Assembly (NCBI GenBank): GCA_018399255.1
Contig: JAGYPA010000022.1
Coordinates: 1-52,491, forward strand
DNA length: 52,491 nucleotides
Source of the DNA: Spirochaetales bacterium
GTDB lineage: Bacteria > Spirochaetota > Spirochaetia > JABMQR01
Direction: 5' to 3'
Positions 37,921 to 46,698 of this stretch are shown here, one piece after another. Positions within the stretch are counted from its first letter, which is position 1. Every line of letters begins with the position of its first letter. The position numbers were made by a program, and so were the translations under genes. The notes beneath the pieces were generated by a model that saw nothing but the letters and a program-made list of their open reading frames with translations, did no database searches and was not told where the DNA came from.

Positions 37921-38604
37921 ATGGAGGATAGATTTATTAAAATCATCAGAAAAACCGGCAGCACGGCAATTGAAGATTATCTCTTATCAGTATTTCGTAA
38001 CAATCTTGCAGTGAGGGAGAGCGGGCTGTTCACCATTGGAGTCCCCGGGGGACGAAGTATTGTGCATGCCGCAGCTGCCCTTCAGCAGTTGGAGCCGGCC
38101 GAACTGCAGCGAATTTCCCTGCAGCTTATCGATGAGAGACTGAGTGGAGAGAAAAACTATGATGCTCTGCTCGACAGCGGGCTCCGGAACCTGATCGACG
38201 GAGGCAGGATCAAGTCCGGACAGTTTCGGGATCTTCCCCGAAACCCCGCTCTTTACGCTCAGGTTAATGAGTTCGACATGCTTTTTCTGGGAATCGGTGA
38301 GGATGGTCACATTGCGTCTCTTTTCCCCCGCTCCTATCCATATCTTGATGGATCCCGCACGGCATCGATTGCGGAGATTCACAATTCACCCAAACCGCCT
38401 CCGAATCGCATAACCATTACCTATGCGGGGTTTCGCAGGCTGGCTGAAACTGCCAATATTTACCTGCTTGCGTTTGGGGAGGGGAAACGTGAAGCTCTGA
38501 CCAGGCTGCTTTCAGGAGAAGGAGAAACCGCCGAGTCCCTGCCTTGCGCATTTTTCCCGGCCAATTTCCAGAAAGTAACCCTTCTCACTGATTTGGAACT
38601 ATGA
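37921..38604 (+). CDS. pgl: 6-phosphogluconolactonase
   Basis: Hydrolyses 6-phosphogluconolactone in the oxidative pentose phosphate pathway. 227 residues, DevB/Pgl type: FTIGVPGGRSIVHAAAAL (sugar-phosphate loop), LQLIDERLSGEKNYDALLD, FDMLFLGIGEDGHIASLFP with the catalytic His, and ITITYAGFRRLAE. The ATG at 37921 gives the expected N-terminus (MEDRFIKII), but no good ribosome site is visible; the overlapping ATG at 37916 opens a different frame and is rejected. zwf follows 88 bp downstream, making a two-gene pathway unit. Confidence 0.9.
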   Translation: MEDRFIKIIRKTGSTAIEDYLLSVFRNNLAVRESGLFTIGVPGGRSIVHAAAALQQLEPAELQRISLQLIDERLSGEKNYDALLDSGLRNLIDGGRIKSGQFRDLPRNPALYAQVNEFDMLFLGIGEDGHIASLFPRSYPYLDGSRTASIAEIHNSPKPPPNRITITYAGFRRLAETANIYLLAFGEGKREALTRLLSGEGETAESLPCAFFPANFQKVTLLTDLEL

Positions 38605-38692
38605 CTGTGCTATAGAGAGGAAACTTAAAAAGACAATTTCTTAAAATGCAAAGTATTTTTGAAATCGGCTCTAGAACCGGGAGATTACGTAT

Positions 38693-40060
38693 ATGAAGCA
38701 AATAATAGTTCAATTTGGGGGCACAGGGGATCTGGCCCAGAAAAAACTCTATCCGGCTTATCAAAGTCTGCTGAGCAAAGGCTATGAATTTCATATCATT
38801 GCCCTGGGGAGGCGGTATTCAGACAAAGCTTCTTTTCAGAAGGAAATGGTGAATCCTGAAGCCCGGGAGCTGCTGGAGAAGCTTGACTACGTTCAGTACG
38901 ATATGGCGGAACCGGAGAGCACCGTCCGCATAGTTGAACGGATTGAGGAGCTCATCGATTGTGACGCCAGTATCGAGCTGATTTACTACATTGCCCTGCA
39001 GCCGAACCTTTATGAAGATGCTATACATCAGATCCAGACCATAGATTCGCAATTCACCTGTACCCTCTCCAAAAAAATTGTTGTCGAGAAACCCTTTGGA
39101 TTCGATGCGGAAAGCGCTGCCCGCTACAATAAGATTCTTTCGCTGGCCTTCAAGGATGAAGAGATTTATCGGATAGATCACTACCTCGGCAAGGAATTCA
39201 TGCAGAACCTTCTCATTATGCGCTTTCATAACGATATTATCAGAAGTATCTGGAACAATCGTACAATAGAAAGCATTCAGATAGTTTTTGACGAGACGCA
39301 CGGGGTAGACCAGCGTCTCGGGTTCTACGAAAAAATCGGGGTGGTGCGGGATACTATTCAAAATCACATTCTCCAGATTGTCACCTATCTTACCATGTCC
39401 GAACCGGCCAGTTTCACCTCAGAAGACATAGCTATCGAGAAGGTCAAGGTCCTGCGGTCGATAAAACCGATTAATGAATTCAGGCTCGGGCGCTATGAAT
39501 CAATCGGTTCAACCCGGGGCCATGCAGTGGAAACACCTACCTACGCAGCCCTGAAGCTGTATGTGAATACATTCTATTATGCCGGTATTCCTATTTATAT
39601 CAGAACAGGAAAAATGCAGGCCCGGGCCGTCTCCCAAATCTACGTCAAGTTCAAGAATATGACTCGCTCGGTAGTAAATGACGATTCGATTCATGAAAAC
39701 AGCGTTATCATCAATATCCATCCGGAACTTACCATCGATATTTCCATGAATTTAAAAGAACCGAACACCTCATGGAAGTCCCGGCCGGTAAAATTCCGCT
39801 TCAATCATGCCGATACCTTCGGAGTGAACACCCCGGAGGCGTACGAACAGATTATCGAGAAAATCCTGAAATCAGATAAAAGCCTGTTCCCTTCGATCCG
39901 TGAAATTTATGAATCCTGGAGAATCGTCGAGCCGATGCTTCAGGAAGGTCAGGAGATAGAGATTTATCCGGCGAGAAGTTTGCCGCGCTTTGCGTCCAGA
40001 ATGATTGAGAAAGATGGAATTATCTGGTACACGGACTCTGCTGCTGCAAAAGAGACCTGA
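38693..40060 (+). CDS. zwf: Glucose-6-phosphate 1-dehydrogenase
   Basis: Oxidises glucose-6-phosphate with NADP+ or NAD+. 455 residues, a little short for the family (about 480-510). N-terminal nucleotide-binding GGTGDLAQKKLYPAYQSL (the usual GASGDL pattern slightly altered), KIVVEKPFGFD, the active-site motif RIDHYLGKEFMQNLLIMRF with catalytic His, and IQIVFDETHGVDQRLGFYEKIGVVRDTIQNH. ATG follows GGGAGA. It is the partner of pgl and probably shares its transcript. Confidence 0.93.
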   Translation: MKQIIVQFGGTGDLAQKKLYPAYQSLLSKGYEFHIIALGRRYSDKASFQKEMVNPEARELLEKLDYVQYDMAEPESTVRIVERIEELIDCDASIELIYYIALQPNLYEDAIHQIQTIDSQFTCTLSKKIVVEKPFGFDAESAARYNKILSLAFKDEEIYRIDHYLGKEFMQNLLIMRFHNDIIRSIWNNRTIESIQIVFDETHGVDQRLGFYEKIGVVRDTIQNHILQIVTYLTMSEPASFTSEDIAIEKVKVLRSIKPINEFRLGRYESIGSTRGHAVETPTYAALKLYVNTFYYAGIPIYIRTGKMQARAVSQIYVKFKNMTRSVVNDDSIHENSVIINIHPELTIDISMNLKEPNTSWKSRPVKFRFNHADTFGVNTPEAYEQIIEKILKSDKSLFPSIREIYESWRIVEPMLQEGQEIEIYPARSLPRFASRMIEKDGIIWYTDSAAAKET

Positions 40061-40125
40061 AACGGTGATGGCTCCAGAACGTGACGGCGTCAGCATGTGA
40101 CGGTATTAAAACGTGATGGTGTCAG
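40061..40125. repeat. Imperfect 16-17 bp repeat between zwf and the aldo/keto reductase
   Basis: Successive units of the form AACGTGACGGCGTCAGC, ATGTGACGGTATTA, AACGTGATGGTGTCAGG fill the gap and run into the C-terminal codons of the convergent aldo/keto reductase gene. Confidence 0.65.
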
Positions 40126-40927
40126 GGTCAGGGCCGACTCGAATCTGTTCGAGGGCAGCTATCCTCTCCATATCTTCCTTTGCCAGCTCAAAGTCGAATA
40201 TTTCACTGTTGCTGCGGATACGGTCTGGATTAACCGATTTGGGAAGTGTAACGAGCCCTGATTGGTAATGCCACCGCAGTGCCACCTGCGCGATTGTTTT
40301 TCCGTAGGTCTCGGACAATTCCTTGAACAGCGGTTCGGAAAATATTTTTCCCTGCATGAGCGGCCCCCATGCCTCAACCACTATCTGTCTTCGTTCGCAG
40401 TATTCCCGAAGCTCCTTCTGGTTGAATCGCGGATGCAGTTCAACCTGATTAACCATGGGTACGACTCCGGTATCATTGATCAGCTCTTCGATGTGCTTCA
40501 CGTTGAAATTACTCACCCCGACCGCCTTAACCCGCCGGTCATTATACAGCTTGGTAAGGGCCCTCCAGGATTCTTTATTGCGCGACTTTGGCCAGTGAAT
40601 GAGATAGAGATCAAGATAGTCCAATCCCAGACGCTCGAGGCTTGCATCAAATGCATTCAGGGCTGAATAGAAGCCCTGGTCGGTATTCCACAATTTGCTG
40701 GTGACAAAGAGGTCTTCGCGCGGGATGCCGCTTTCTTTGAGAGCCTTGCCTACTCCTTTTTCATTATTATAGATTCTGGCCGTATCTATGTGCCGGTATC
40801 CAATTTCGAGAGCTGCCCGGACAGCAGAAATTACCGGCTTGCCATCCTCGATCTGGAAGGTGCCAAACCCAATTTTGGGTATCTCCACGCCATTCTGCAT
40901 GGTAATGGTTTCCTGAAGCTGATTCAT
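40106..40927 (-). CDS. Aldo/keto reductase
   Basis: NADPH-dependent reductase of small aldehydes and ketones, cytoplasmic. 273 residues, the normal prokaryotic length. Catalytic tetrad visible: Asp in RHIDTARIYNNEKGVGKAL with Tyr, Lys in LFVTSKLWN, His in LDLYLIHWP. NADPH site SVNPDRIRSN near the C-terminus (LPKSVNPDRIRSNSEIFDF). Closest in style to the 2,5-diketo-D-gluconate reductase / YvgN group; substrate not predictable. Start at 40927 with GGAGG nearby. Faces zwf convergently. Confidence 0.92.
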   Translation of the reverse strand: MNQLQETITMQNGVEIPKIGFGTFQIEDGKPVISAVRAALEIGYRHIDTARIYNNEKGVGKALKESGIPREDLFVTSKLWNTDQGFYSALNAFDASLERLGLDYLDLYLIHWPKSRNKESWRALTKLYNDRRVKAVGVSNFNVKHIEELINDTGVVPMVNQVELHPRFNQKELREYCERRQIVVEAWGPLMQGKIFSEPLFKELSETYGKTIAQVALRWHYQSGLVTLPKSVNPDRIRSNSEIFDFELAKEDMERIAALEQIRVGPDPDTITF

Positions 40928-40981
40928 AGGCTTTTCCTCCCTTTGCCTGAATATCAGTAAGCTTTCTGCATACGCAAACTT

Positions 40982-41017
40982 CTTACGCAGGTTGCTTACG
41001 CAGGTTGCTTACGCAGG
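40982..41017. repeat. 13-bp tandem repeat upstream of the aldo/keto reductase gene
   Basis: CTTACGCAGGTTG at 40982-40994 and 40995-41007, with a partial third copy. Lies in the 163-bp gap between the two minus-strand genes. Confidence 0.9.
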
Positions 41018-41090
41018 ATACGTACGTTACCTGTAAATATACTCAAACCATCTGTCAGTTGTCAAACTTATCTGCAGGCTTATGCTCATT

Positions 41091-42338
41091 TTAGTCCAGA
41101 TTCTCTCCGGCAGTTTTTTCTTCAGTCTGTTCGGCAGGGATATTTGAGGACGCTCCGGCAGCCTGGCGCACGGCCTCCCGATCTATATCAGGAGCAGCAG
41201 GCTGGATCAGCTCGGCAATTTCAGCAAGCTGATCCCGGGGATTATCCATAAGCCGCAGAAGGTCAGTGGGGCGATAGGTATCGAGTCTGATGGTTTTACG
41301 GCGCTTTTCCGCGGCTTCTGCAAGCTCTTGGGGCAACGTGCGCTTTTCGGCCATCACTTTGATGCCCCGGAGGGTGTTGAGAATATTGACCGCATTCTGC
41401 TGGCGTATGTGGTTGTCGAAGGCGGCTATCAGGTTTATCACCTGTTCCCGTTCCTGCGGATCATACGCTCCGGCAAGGTCGTAGTCCCGCAGCTTTCTGA
41501 ATGCGGCTATTACCGGCTCAAAGGCCTCGACCGGCAGGATATAGAAGGTATACCCCTCCTCATAGAAGGTTGTGGTCCTGACTGAGAAGCTGTCTGCTGA
41601 CGGCACCACAAAAAATACTGCAGAATAGATATGCTTTACTGACGGGCTATTTTTAATTTTTTTTACCGTCATTTTAACCTGATTCTGCAGGTATGCCTGA
41701 AGAGATTCGCTTCTGGAGAGCTTTGCATCAAAAATGATATACTGATCGAGAAATTCCACCATAAAGTCGGGTTTCAGGGCACGGTCAAACCCCTCAGGCA
41801 GGCTGGTATTGTCAAAGCAGGGAAAGCCGTATTCCGGTTTACGGCATATTTCCCGCATTCGGGCTATGCTTTCCTGCTCATGCATGGCCCACATTCTGTT
41901 TCTGTTCTCTTCAGCCTTCAGCAGGCGTTGTTTTTCATCGGCTATCACCCGATCCCGCTCTTGCTCCAGCGATTTACGGGTATGCTCAAGCTCCCTGAGC
42001 TGACGATCAATTTCCTTGACCCGCTGTTCTTCGCGATTTTCCAGCAGCTGCTTCTCCCGCACAAGGCCGGCGTTCTGCTCCCTGAGCACGGTATTGTGGT
42101 TCTGGAGGGCGGCAAGCTGCTCCTCAACCCTGCTCATCTCTCCTTCAAGACGCCCCCGCTCCTCTTTCATGCGCTGATTCTCAGCCTCGGCAGCGGCAAT
42201 GCGGGAGCTGTATTCTTCCTCCCTCCGGCTGCGCAGCCCTTCGTCCGGCGATTTCCTTCTCAGGATAAGCACGATAATTATCAGCATGCCTGTTATCAGC
42301 GCCGACAGCAGTACCAGTATTGCAGTGTCCAGATCCAT
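41091..42338 (-). CDS. RmuC-like membrane-anchored coiled-coil protein with PD-(D/E)xK-type core
   Basis: 415 residues. Membrane helix at about 5-27 (TAILVLLSALITGMLIIIVLIL), long coiled coil at about 30-150 rich in Glu/Arg, then a globular core with PDFMVEFLDQYIIFDAKLSRSESLQAYLQNQVKMTVKKI (the Asp and Asp-x-Lys of a PD-(D/E)xK nuclease fold) and VFFVVPSADSFSVRTTTFYEEGYTFYILPVEAFEPVIAAF. RmuC proteins of E. coli are thought to limit recombination at inverted repeats; this match is by architecture and core motif, with rather divergent sequence. A polar C-terminal tail follows. Confidence 0.7.
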   Translation of the reverse strand: MDLDTAILVLLSALITGMLIIIVLILRRKSPDEGLRSRREEEYSSRIAAAEAENQRMKEERGRLEGEMSRVEEQLAALQNHNTVLREQNAGLVREKQLLENREEQRVKEIDRQLRELEHTRKSLEQERDRVIADEKQRLLKAEENRNRMWAMHEQESIARMREICRKPEYGFPCFDNTSLPEGFDRALKPDFMVEFLDQYIIFDAKLSRSESLQAYLQNQVKMTVKKIKNSPSVKHIYSAVFFVVPSADSFSVRTTTFYEEGYTFYILPVEAFEPVIAAFRKLRDYDLAGAYDPQEREQVINLIAAFDNHIRQQNAVNILNTLRGIKVMAEKRTLPQELAEAAEKRRKTIRLDTYRPTDLLRLMDNPRDQLAEIAELIQPAAPDIDREAVRQAAGASSNIPAEQTEEKTAGENLD

Positions 42339-42384
42339 AAACGCTCCTTCTCAGGACGGGTTATCCGTCATATTCTGCGTAAGC

Positions 42385-43128
42385 TTAATTACAGCAGACA
42401 AAAAACATGCGCCCATTGCTGCTCTCGGCAAACTGCCGGGCCCCTTCGGCAAGGTTGAAATCCTCATCATAGACAGTCGCAGAGGTAAAGAGATTTTTCA
42501 GCTCGGCAAAAACCCGCTCTGGATCAACGGTATGCTCATGAATCACTTCCCTATGCCGCCGGAACAGCTCTTCCCCCAGAGATTCGAAAATCTGCACATC
42601 GAAGTGAAAATCATTGCTGGATACTTCCTGAATATCCATAAGAACCAGGCCGCCGCCTTCCATCTCGGTGAGAAACGGCGGAAGAAGGGACAGCCGCTGC
42701 AGGCGACGGGGTGTGTTTATATCGAGGAGAAAGATGCCTCCCGGAATCAGATGAGCCCTGGCTGTCCGGAACGTTTTTTTCCATTCCTCAAAGCTGGTGA
42801 GGTGATTGATCGTATCAAATACGCAGATAACGGCGGAAAACTGCTGTCCAAGGGTAAATGAGCGCATGTCCAGAAGGTGCAGCTCTGCCTCCGGAAGGCG
42901 TTTTCCGGCGATCTCAAGCATTTCGGGTGAGATATCTATTCCATGAAGGCTGCTGAAATCGTTCGAGAGCAGCTCGAGCACCCTGCCGGTACCGCAGCCC
43001 AGTTCCAGAAGAGTTCCTCCGCCGGAAGGTACTCCTGAAGGATTGAGGATTCCGGGTAAAAACCGGCTGCACCAGGAATAGCTGCGCATTGCCGCATCAT
43101 AAAACCGGGAAAAAACTGTATATCCCAT
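42385..43128 (-). CDS. Class I SAM-dependent methyltransferase
   Basis: About 247 residues from ATG 43128 (MGYTVFSRFYDAAMRSYSWC), chosen because AGGAGG precedes it by 5 bp; the longer frame from 43200 is unlikely. SAM-binding motif I LLELGCGTGRVLELL, then GIDISPEMLEIAGKRLPEAELHLLDMRSF, FSAVICVFDTINHLTSFEEWKKTFRTARAHLIPGGIFLLDINTP. No substrate domain recognised. A palindromic promoter area separates it from the divergent transporter gene. Confidence 0.87.
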   Translation of the reverse strand: MGYTVFSRFYDAAMRSYSWCSRFLPGILNPSGVPSGGGTLLELGCGTGRVLELLSNDFSSLHGIDISPEMLEIAGKRLPEAELHLLDMRSFTLGQQFSAVICVFDTINHLTSFEEWKKTFRTARAHLIPGGIFLLDINTPRRLQRLSLLPPFLTEMEGGGLVLMDIQEVSSNDFHFDVQIFESLGEELFRRHREVIHEHTVDPERVFAELKNLFTSATVYDEDFNLAEGARQFAESSNGRMFFVCCN

Positions 43129-43178
43129 CATTTCCTCCTGCCAGCATTTGCCGGCAACTTTACGTGCAGTAACCCTGT

Positions 43179-43195
43179 ATACTATGATATAGTAT
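43179..43195. promoter_or_regulatory. Perfect palindrome in the methyltransferase/yfcC divergent region
   Basis: ATACTAT-gat-ATAGTAT, 35 bp before the yfcC-like start codon. It contains -10-like TATGAT/TATAGT sequence. Possible operator; the bound factor is unknown. Confidence 0.45.
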
Positions 43196-43229
43196 GTCAT
43201 ACCATGTGTACAGGGAGTACTGACTATCT

Positions 43230-44711
43230 ATGAATCCTGAACTGTCCCCGGCTGAAAGTATGCCGACTGGTCTGAAAATTGGAATCCGGGCTCTGCTTTT
43301 TGCCGCTGCCATCCTGCTTTTACTGCTGATCCTTACGGGAATCCTTACCCGCAGTATTCCTTCAGGGTTGTTTGACCGAACAACGACTGAGGGCGGCGAG
43401 CTTGTCATCGCAGAATCGTTTTCCTGGACCGGCAAGGCTCCGCTGCCGGCCTGGCGCTGGTTTACCGCCCCTTTCGAGGTTCTGGCAGGTCCTGATGCGG
43501 TAATGCTCATCAGTATCATTTTCTTCATGATTCTTATAGCCGGAGCGATCAGCGTTATGCAGTCCGGCGGTATTCTGATGTTCCTGATTTCATCAATCAT
43601 TGCGACTTTTCAAAATCGGAAATACCAGATGCAGGCTGTTGTCATTCTCGTTTTCATGCTCTTCGGCAGTATTCTTGGAAGTATGGAAGAAGTTGTCGTA
43701 CTGGTCCCCATCATTTCTGCCCTTGCGGTAAGAATGGGATGGGATAAGCCGACCGGCTTAGGGCTGAGTCTTGGTGCTATCGGTTTCGGCTTTGCGGCAG
43801 CTATAACTAATCCTTTCACGATCGGTGTTGCCCAGAAGCTGGCCGGTCTGCCGGTTTTTTCCGGTGCCGGCTATCGGATGGTAATTTTTGTTCTTGTTTA
43901 CAGTCTGTACACGCTCTATGTCGCCCGGATTTCACATCATCGGGAATATCGGCGGGAACAGCGCCAGCTCTCAGGCAAGGCAGATCCGCTCGTATTACCG
44001 CCGGACTCCGCAGTCTCTTCTGGAAGTGATGAGATTCCTGCATACAGCAGCAGCCGGAAAATGAAAAAAAGTCTGACATGGTTCTCCCTCAGCATGGCAG
44101 CGATGATCCTGCTTATCATCAGTTCCTCGTTTATCAGTTTTCTATCAGATATCATGCTGGCTCTCGTCACTTTGTGCTTTCTTGCCGGTGGTCTCGGGGC
44201 AGGTCGCATTTCCGGTATGAATATCCGCGAGGTGGGAAAATCTTTTAGCAGCGGGGTGCTCGGGGTTGCTCCGGGCATCGTTCTCGTTCTTATGGCTGCC
44301 GGGATAAAGCATATTCTGACGGAATCTGAGGTGATGGATACTATCCTGTACTGGGCTTCATCGAGAATCTCACAGACGGGGCCTTATTCTGCAGTCCTGA
44401 TGGTATATGCTCTGGTTCTTGTCCTCAACTTCTTCATAAGTTCCGGTTCCGCCAAAGCGTTCCTTATCATTCCCATCATTGCACCCCTTGCAGATATGGT
44501 GGGACTGTCCCGCCAGAGTGCTGTGCTTGCTTATATGTTTGGAGACGGATTTTCCAACATTATCTACCCGACCAATGCCCTCCTGCTGATTTGTCTTGCG
44601 GTTACCGGCATCAGCTACGGCAGATGGTTTCGCTGGATCTGGAAGATAGAGGCTGTTCTTTTCGGCGTTTCGGTTCTGCTGCTGCTGCTCGCCGTACGTA
44701 TTGGATATTAG
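43230..44711 (+). CDS. YfcC-family membrane transporter
   Basis: 493 residues with about 11-12 membrane helices; a family of proposed C4-dicarboxylate or basic amino acid antiporters. Seen: helix 1 around 19-40, PSGLFDR with the extracytoplasmic segment that follows it, MQSGGILMFLISSI, ILGSMEEVVVLVPIISAL, GLGLSLGAIGFGFAAAITNPFTIGVAQKLAGLP, and in the second half FISSGSAKAFLIIPIIAPLADMVGLSRQSAVLAYMFGDGFSN, the symmetric partner of the ITNPFT motif. A charged cytoplasmic loop lies at about 230-285. Next to arcA and arcB it may be an arginine/ornithine exchanger, which is inference. Confidence 0.82.
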   Translation: MNPELSPAESMPTGLKIGIRALLFAAAILLLLLILTGILTRSIPSGLFDRTTTEGGELVIAESFSWTGKAPLPAWRWFTAPFEVLAGPDAVMLISIIFFMILIAGAISVMQSGGILMFLISSIIATFQNRKYQMQAVVILVFMLFGSILGSMEEVVVLVPIISALAVRMGWDKPTGLGLSLGAIGFGFAAAITNPFTIGVAQKLAGLPVFSGAGYRMVIFVLVYSLYTLYVARISHHREYRREQRQLSGKADPLVLPPDSAVSSGSDEIPAYSSSRKMKKSLTWFSLSMAAMILLIISSSFISFLSDIMLALVTLCFLAGGLGAGRISGMNIREVGKSFSSGVLGVAPGIVLVLMAAGIKHILTESEVMDTILYWASSRISQTGPYSAVLMVYALVLVLNFFISSGSAKAFLIIPIIAPLADMVGLSRQSAVLAYMFGDGFSNIIYPTNALLLICLAVTGISYGRWFRWIWKIEAVLFGVSVLLLLLAVRIGY

Positions 44712-44730
44712 GAAGAAAGGAGATACTCGC

Positions 44731-46194
44731 GTGCTTATCAATCTTGCCCTGTGGGCGCTGCCTGGAATAGTGATTATAGTTATTGCGCTTCGAACTCTGC
44801 TTTTCAAGGCGGATATACCCGATATTCCGGCAGATATCTCATCTTCACCCGATGTTCAGACTGCAGCCCGTCATCTGGGAGAGGCTGTGCAGTTCAGGAC
44901 GATATCCCATGACATCCCTGAACTGACCGACTGGAATGAATTTACAAAGTTTCAGAAGTGGATTGCCGAAACCTATCCCCTGGTCGAAAGCAGGCTGAAA
45001 AAGACCACTGTGGGAAATTTTACCTTGATTTACCATTGGGAGGGTTCTGATTCTCAGCTCGATCCAATCCTGCTCACGGCTCATCAGGATGTAGTGCCTC
45101 CGGGAGATGAGGAGAGCTGGAAGTATCCTCCGTTCAGCGGGACTGTTTCTGAGGACGGCTATCTCTGGGGAAGGGGTACCCTGGATATCAAGATTCAGAT
45201 GATTTCTCTGCTAGAGACCGTTGAGCACTTGCTCCAGCGCCATTTCTCGCCAAAACGAAGTATCTATCTTACCTTCGGGCATGATGAAGAGGTTGGGGGC
45301 AAGGATGGGGCTGCTGCCGCCTCCGCCTATTATCAGGAGCGGGGCATCCGTTTTGCGTTTCTTCTGGATGAAGGCGGAGCGGTTGCCGATAATATGATAT
45401 CCGGTTTTTCTCTGCCGTTTGCTGCGGTAGGCGTGGCCGAAAAAGGGTACCTCGATCTTGAGCTATCCTGCTCCCAGAAAGGGGGCCACTCCTCCATGCC
45501 GCCCACCAGAACGGCCCTTGGTTACGTATCGAGAGCCGTCGCGAGACTTGAAAAAAGACAGTTCCCCCTATCCCTGACAGCGGTCCCCAGAGAAATGTTT
45601 AAACGGATAGGGCCTTTCATGCCCTTTTACTATCGGATAATTCTTGCCAATCTCTGGCTGTTCAAACCCTTGTTTTTGCTGATTCTGGCCGGCGGGGGAG
45701 CCGGGAATGCCATGGTACGGACAACAACTGCCCCGACTATGGCGGCAGGGAGTGATGCCCCTAATGTTATGCCCTCCTTTGCATCTGTTGTCGTCAATTT
45801 CCGGCTGATGACCGGAAGCTCCCCGGAAGCTGCTGAAAAACGGGTCGGCAAGGTTATCCGACAGGACCGTGAACCGATAGCAGTAAAGCGGCTGATGGCC
45901 AATACTCCCTCAAAGGTCTCTCCTGCTGACTGCAGAGAGTTCACCCTTCTTTCCAGGACTATTTTACAGATTTTTCCGGGAAGTGTTGTTTCACCCTATC
46001 TCATGCTGGGGGGTACCGATGCGGTTAAATATCAGAACGTCTGCAGCCGTATCTACCGTTTCTGTCCCTATCATGTGGATGCGAGCGAGCTGGACCGGAT
46101 TCATGCCTGTGACGAACGTATCTCGCTGGATAATATTAGCAAATCTGTAAGTTTTTTCACTCAGCTTATTGAAAACCTTGAAAATAGTTTATAA
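44731..46194 (+). CDS. M20-family zinc peptidase, membrane-anchored
   Basis: 487 residues from GTG 44731, preceded by AAAGGAG; a TTG at 44701 in frame is less likely. One membrane helix at about 3-25 (INLALWALPGIVIIVIALRTLLF) anchors it. Metal-binding set: His in TAHQDVVPP, Asp in WGRGTLDIKIQM, Glu-Glu in TFGHDEEVGGKDGA, Asp in FLLDEGGAV. Dimer/lid motifs KGYLDLELSCSQKGGHSSMPP. This is the PM20D1/CPS1-like carboxypeptidase group, longer than DapE/ArgE. It starts 19 bp after the transporter stop, so transporter and peptidase are probably co-expressed. Confidence 0.88.
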   Translation: MLINLALWALPGIVIIVIALRTLLFKADIPDIPADISSSPDVQTAARHLGEAVQFRTISHDIPELTDWNEFTKFQKWIAETYPLVESRLKKTTVGNFTLIYHWEGSDSQLDPILLTAHQDVVPPGDEESWKYPPFSGTVSEDGYLWGRGTLDIKIQMISLLETVEHLLQRHFSPKRSIYLTFGHDEEVGGKDGAAAASAYYQERGIRFAFLLDEGGAVADNMISGFSLPFAAVGVAEKGYLDLELSCSQKGGHSSMPPTRTALGYVSRAVARLEKRQFPLSLTAVPREMFKRIGPFMPFYYRIILANLWLFKPLFLLILAGGGAGNAMVRTTTAPTMAAGSDAPNVMPSFASVVVNFRLMTGSSPEAAEKRVGKVIRQDREPIAVKRLMANTPSKVSPADCREFTLLSRTILQIFPGSVVSPYLMLGGTDAVKYQNVCSRIYRFCPYHVDASELDRIHACDERISLDNISKSVSFFTQLIENLENSL

Positions 46195-46232
46195 AGTGAT
46201 GCCTGGAAGAAATTACTGCACGAGAGGTTTAT

Positions 46233-46550
46233 ATGGCAAAGGCGACAATTGATGCGGGAATATGCGGATTTATCACCGAAGTAACTGCTGAGCAGATGGA
46301 GGACGGACGCACGGCTCTTACTGTCGAGAGCACCTGCCCGCATATTACTCAGGCTTTTGAAGAGCTGCATGAGGTAGAACCCTTTTCTGAGATCGGCTTC
46401 TTTGGCGGACAGATGCCTTCTATTCTCACAGCGCATCACCAAACCTGCCCTCATGCTGCCTGTCCGGTATTTTCCGGGGTGATCAAGGCAGTGGAAATAT
46501 CGGCGGGTCTGGCCTTACCGAAGAATGTTGCTATTACCTTGGAAAAATGA
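46233..46550 (+). CDS. DUF6951-like small cysteine-rich protein
   Basis: 105 residues; MAKATIDAGICGFITEVTAEQMEDGRTALTVESTCPHI, then HHQTCPHAACPVFSGVIKAVEISAGLALPKNVAI. Four cysteines (11, 55, 91, 96 approx.) in CGFITE, TCPHI, TCPHAACP. I recognise the pattern as a widespread small protein of unknown function often annotated DUF6951; a metal or Fe-S role is plausible from the Cys/His pattern but unproven. Start preceded by GAGAGG. Lies 38 bp after the peptidase on the same strand. Confidence 0.65.
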   Translation: MAKATIDAGICGFITEVTAEQMEDGRTALTVESTCPHITQAFEELHEVEPFSEIGFFGGQMPSILTAHHQTCPHAACPVFSGVIKAVEISAGLALPKNVAITLEK

Positions 46551-46560
46551 ATTCTAGATG

Positions 46561-46590
46561 AATGACATCTGGGAAAATGACATCTGGAGA
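46561..46590. repeat. 15-bp tandem repeat after the DUF6951-like gene
   Basis: AATGACATCTGG repeated with spacing of 15 bp in the intergenic stretch (46561-46574, 46576-46589). Confidence 0.75.
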
Positions 46591-46599
46591 AATGAAAAA

Positions 46600-46629
46600 G
46601 GCATGCAGGCCTATAATTGGCTGCATGCC
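46600..46629 (-). terminator. Bidirectional hairpin ending arcB transcription
   Basis: GGCATGCAG (46600-46608) and CTGCATGCC (46621-46629), a perfect 9-bp stem with 12-nt loop. On the minus strand it is followed by five T, so it should terminate the arcA-arcB transcript. A second, alternative hairpin AGCCGG-ttgg-CCGGCT lies at 46659-46674. Confidence 0.8.
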
Positions 46630-46698
46630 TCTCTATATTAAACTGCTTTAGCCGAATCAGCCGGTTGGCCGGCTTAATAAAACCGGCCCTTGCCTCTC

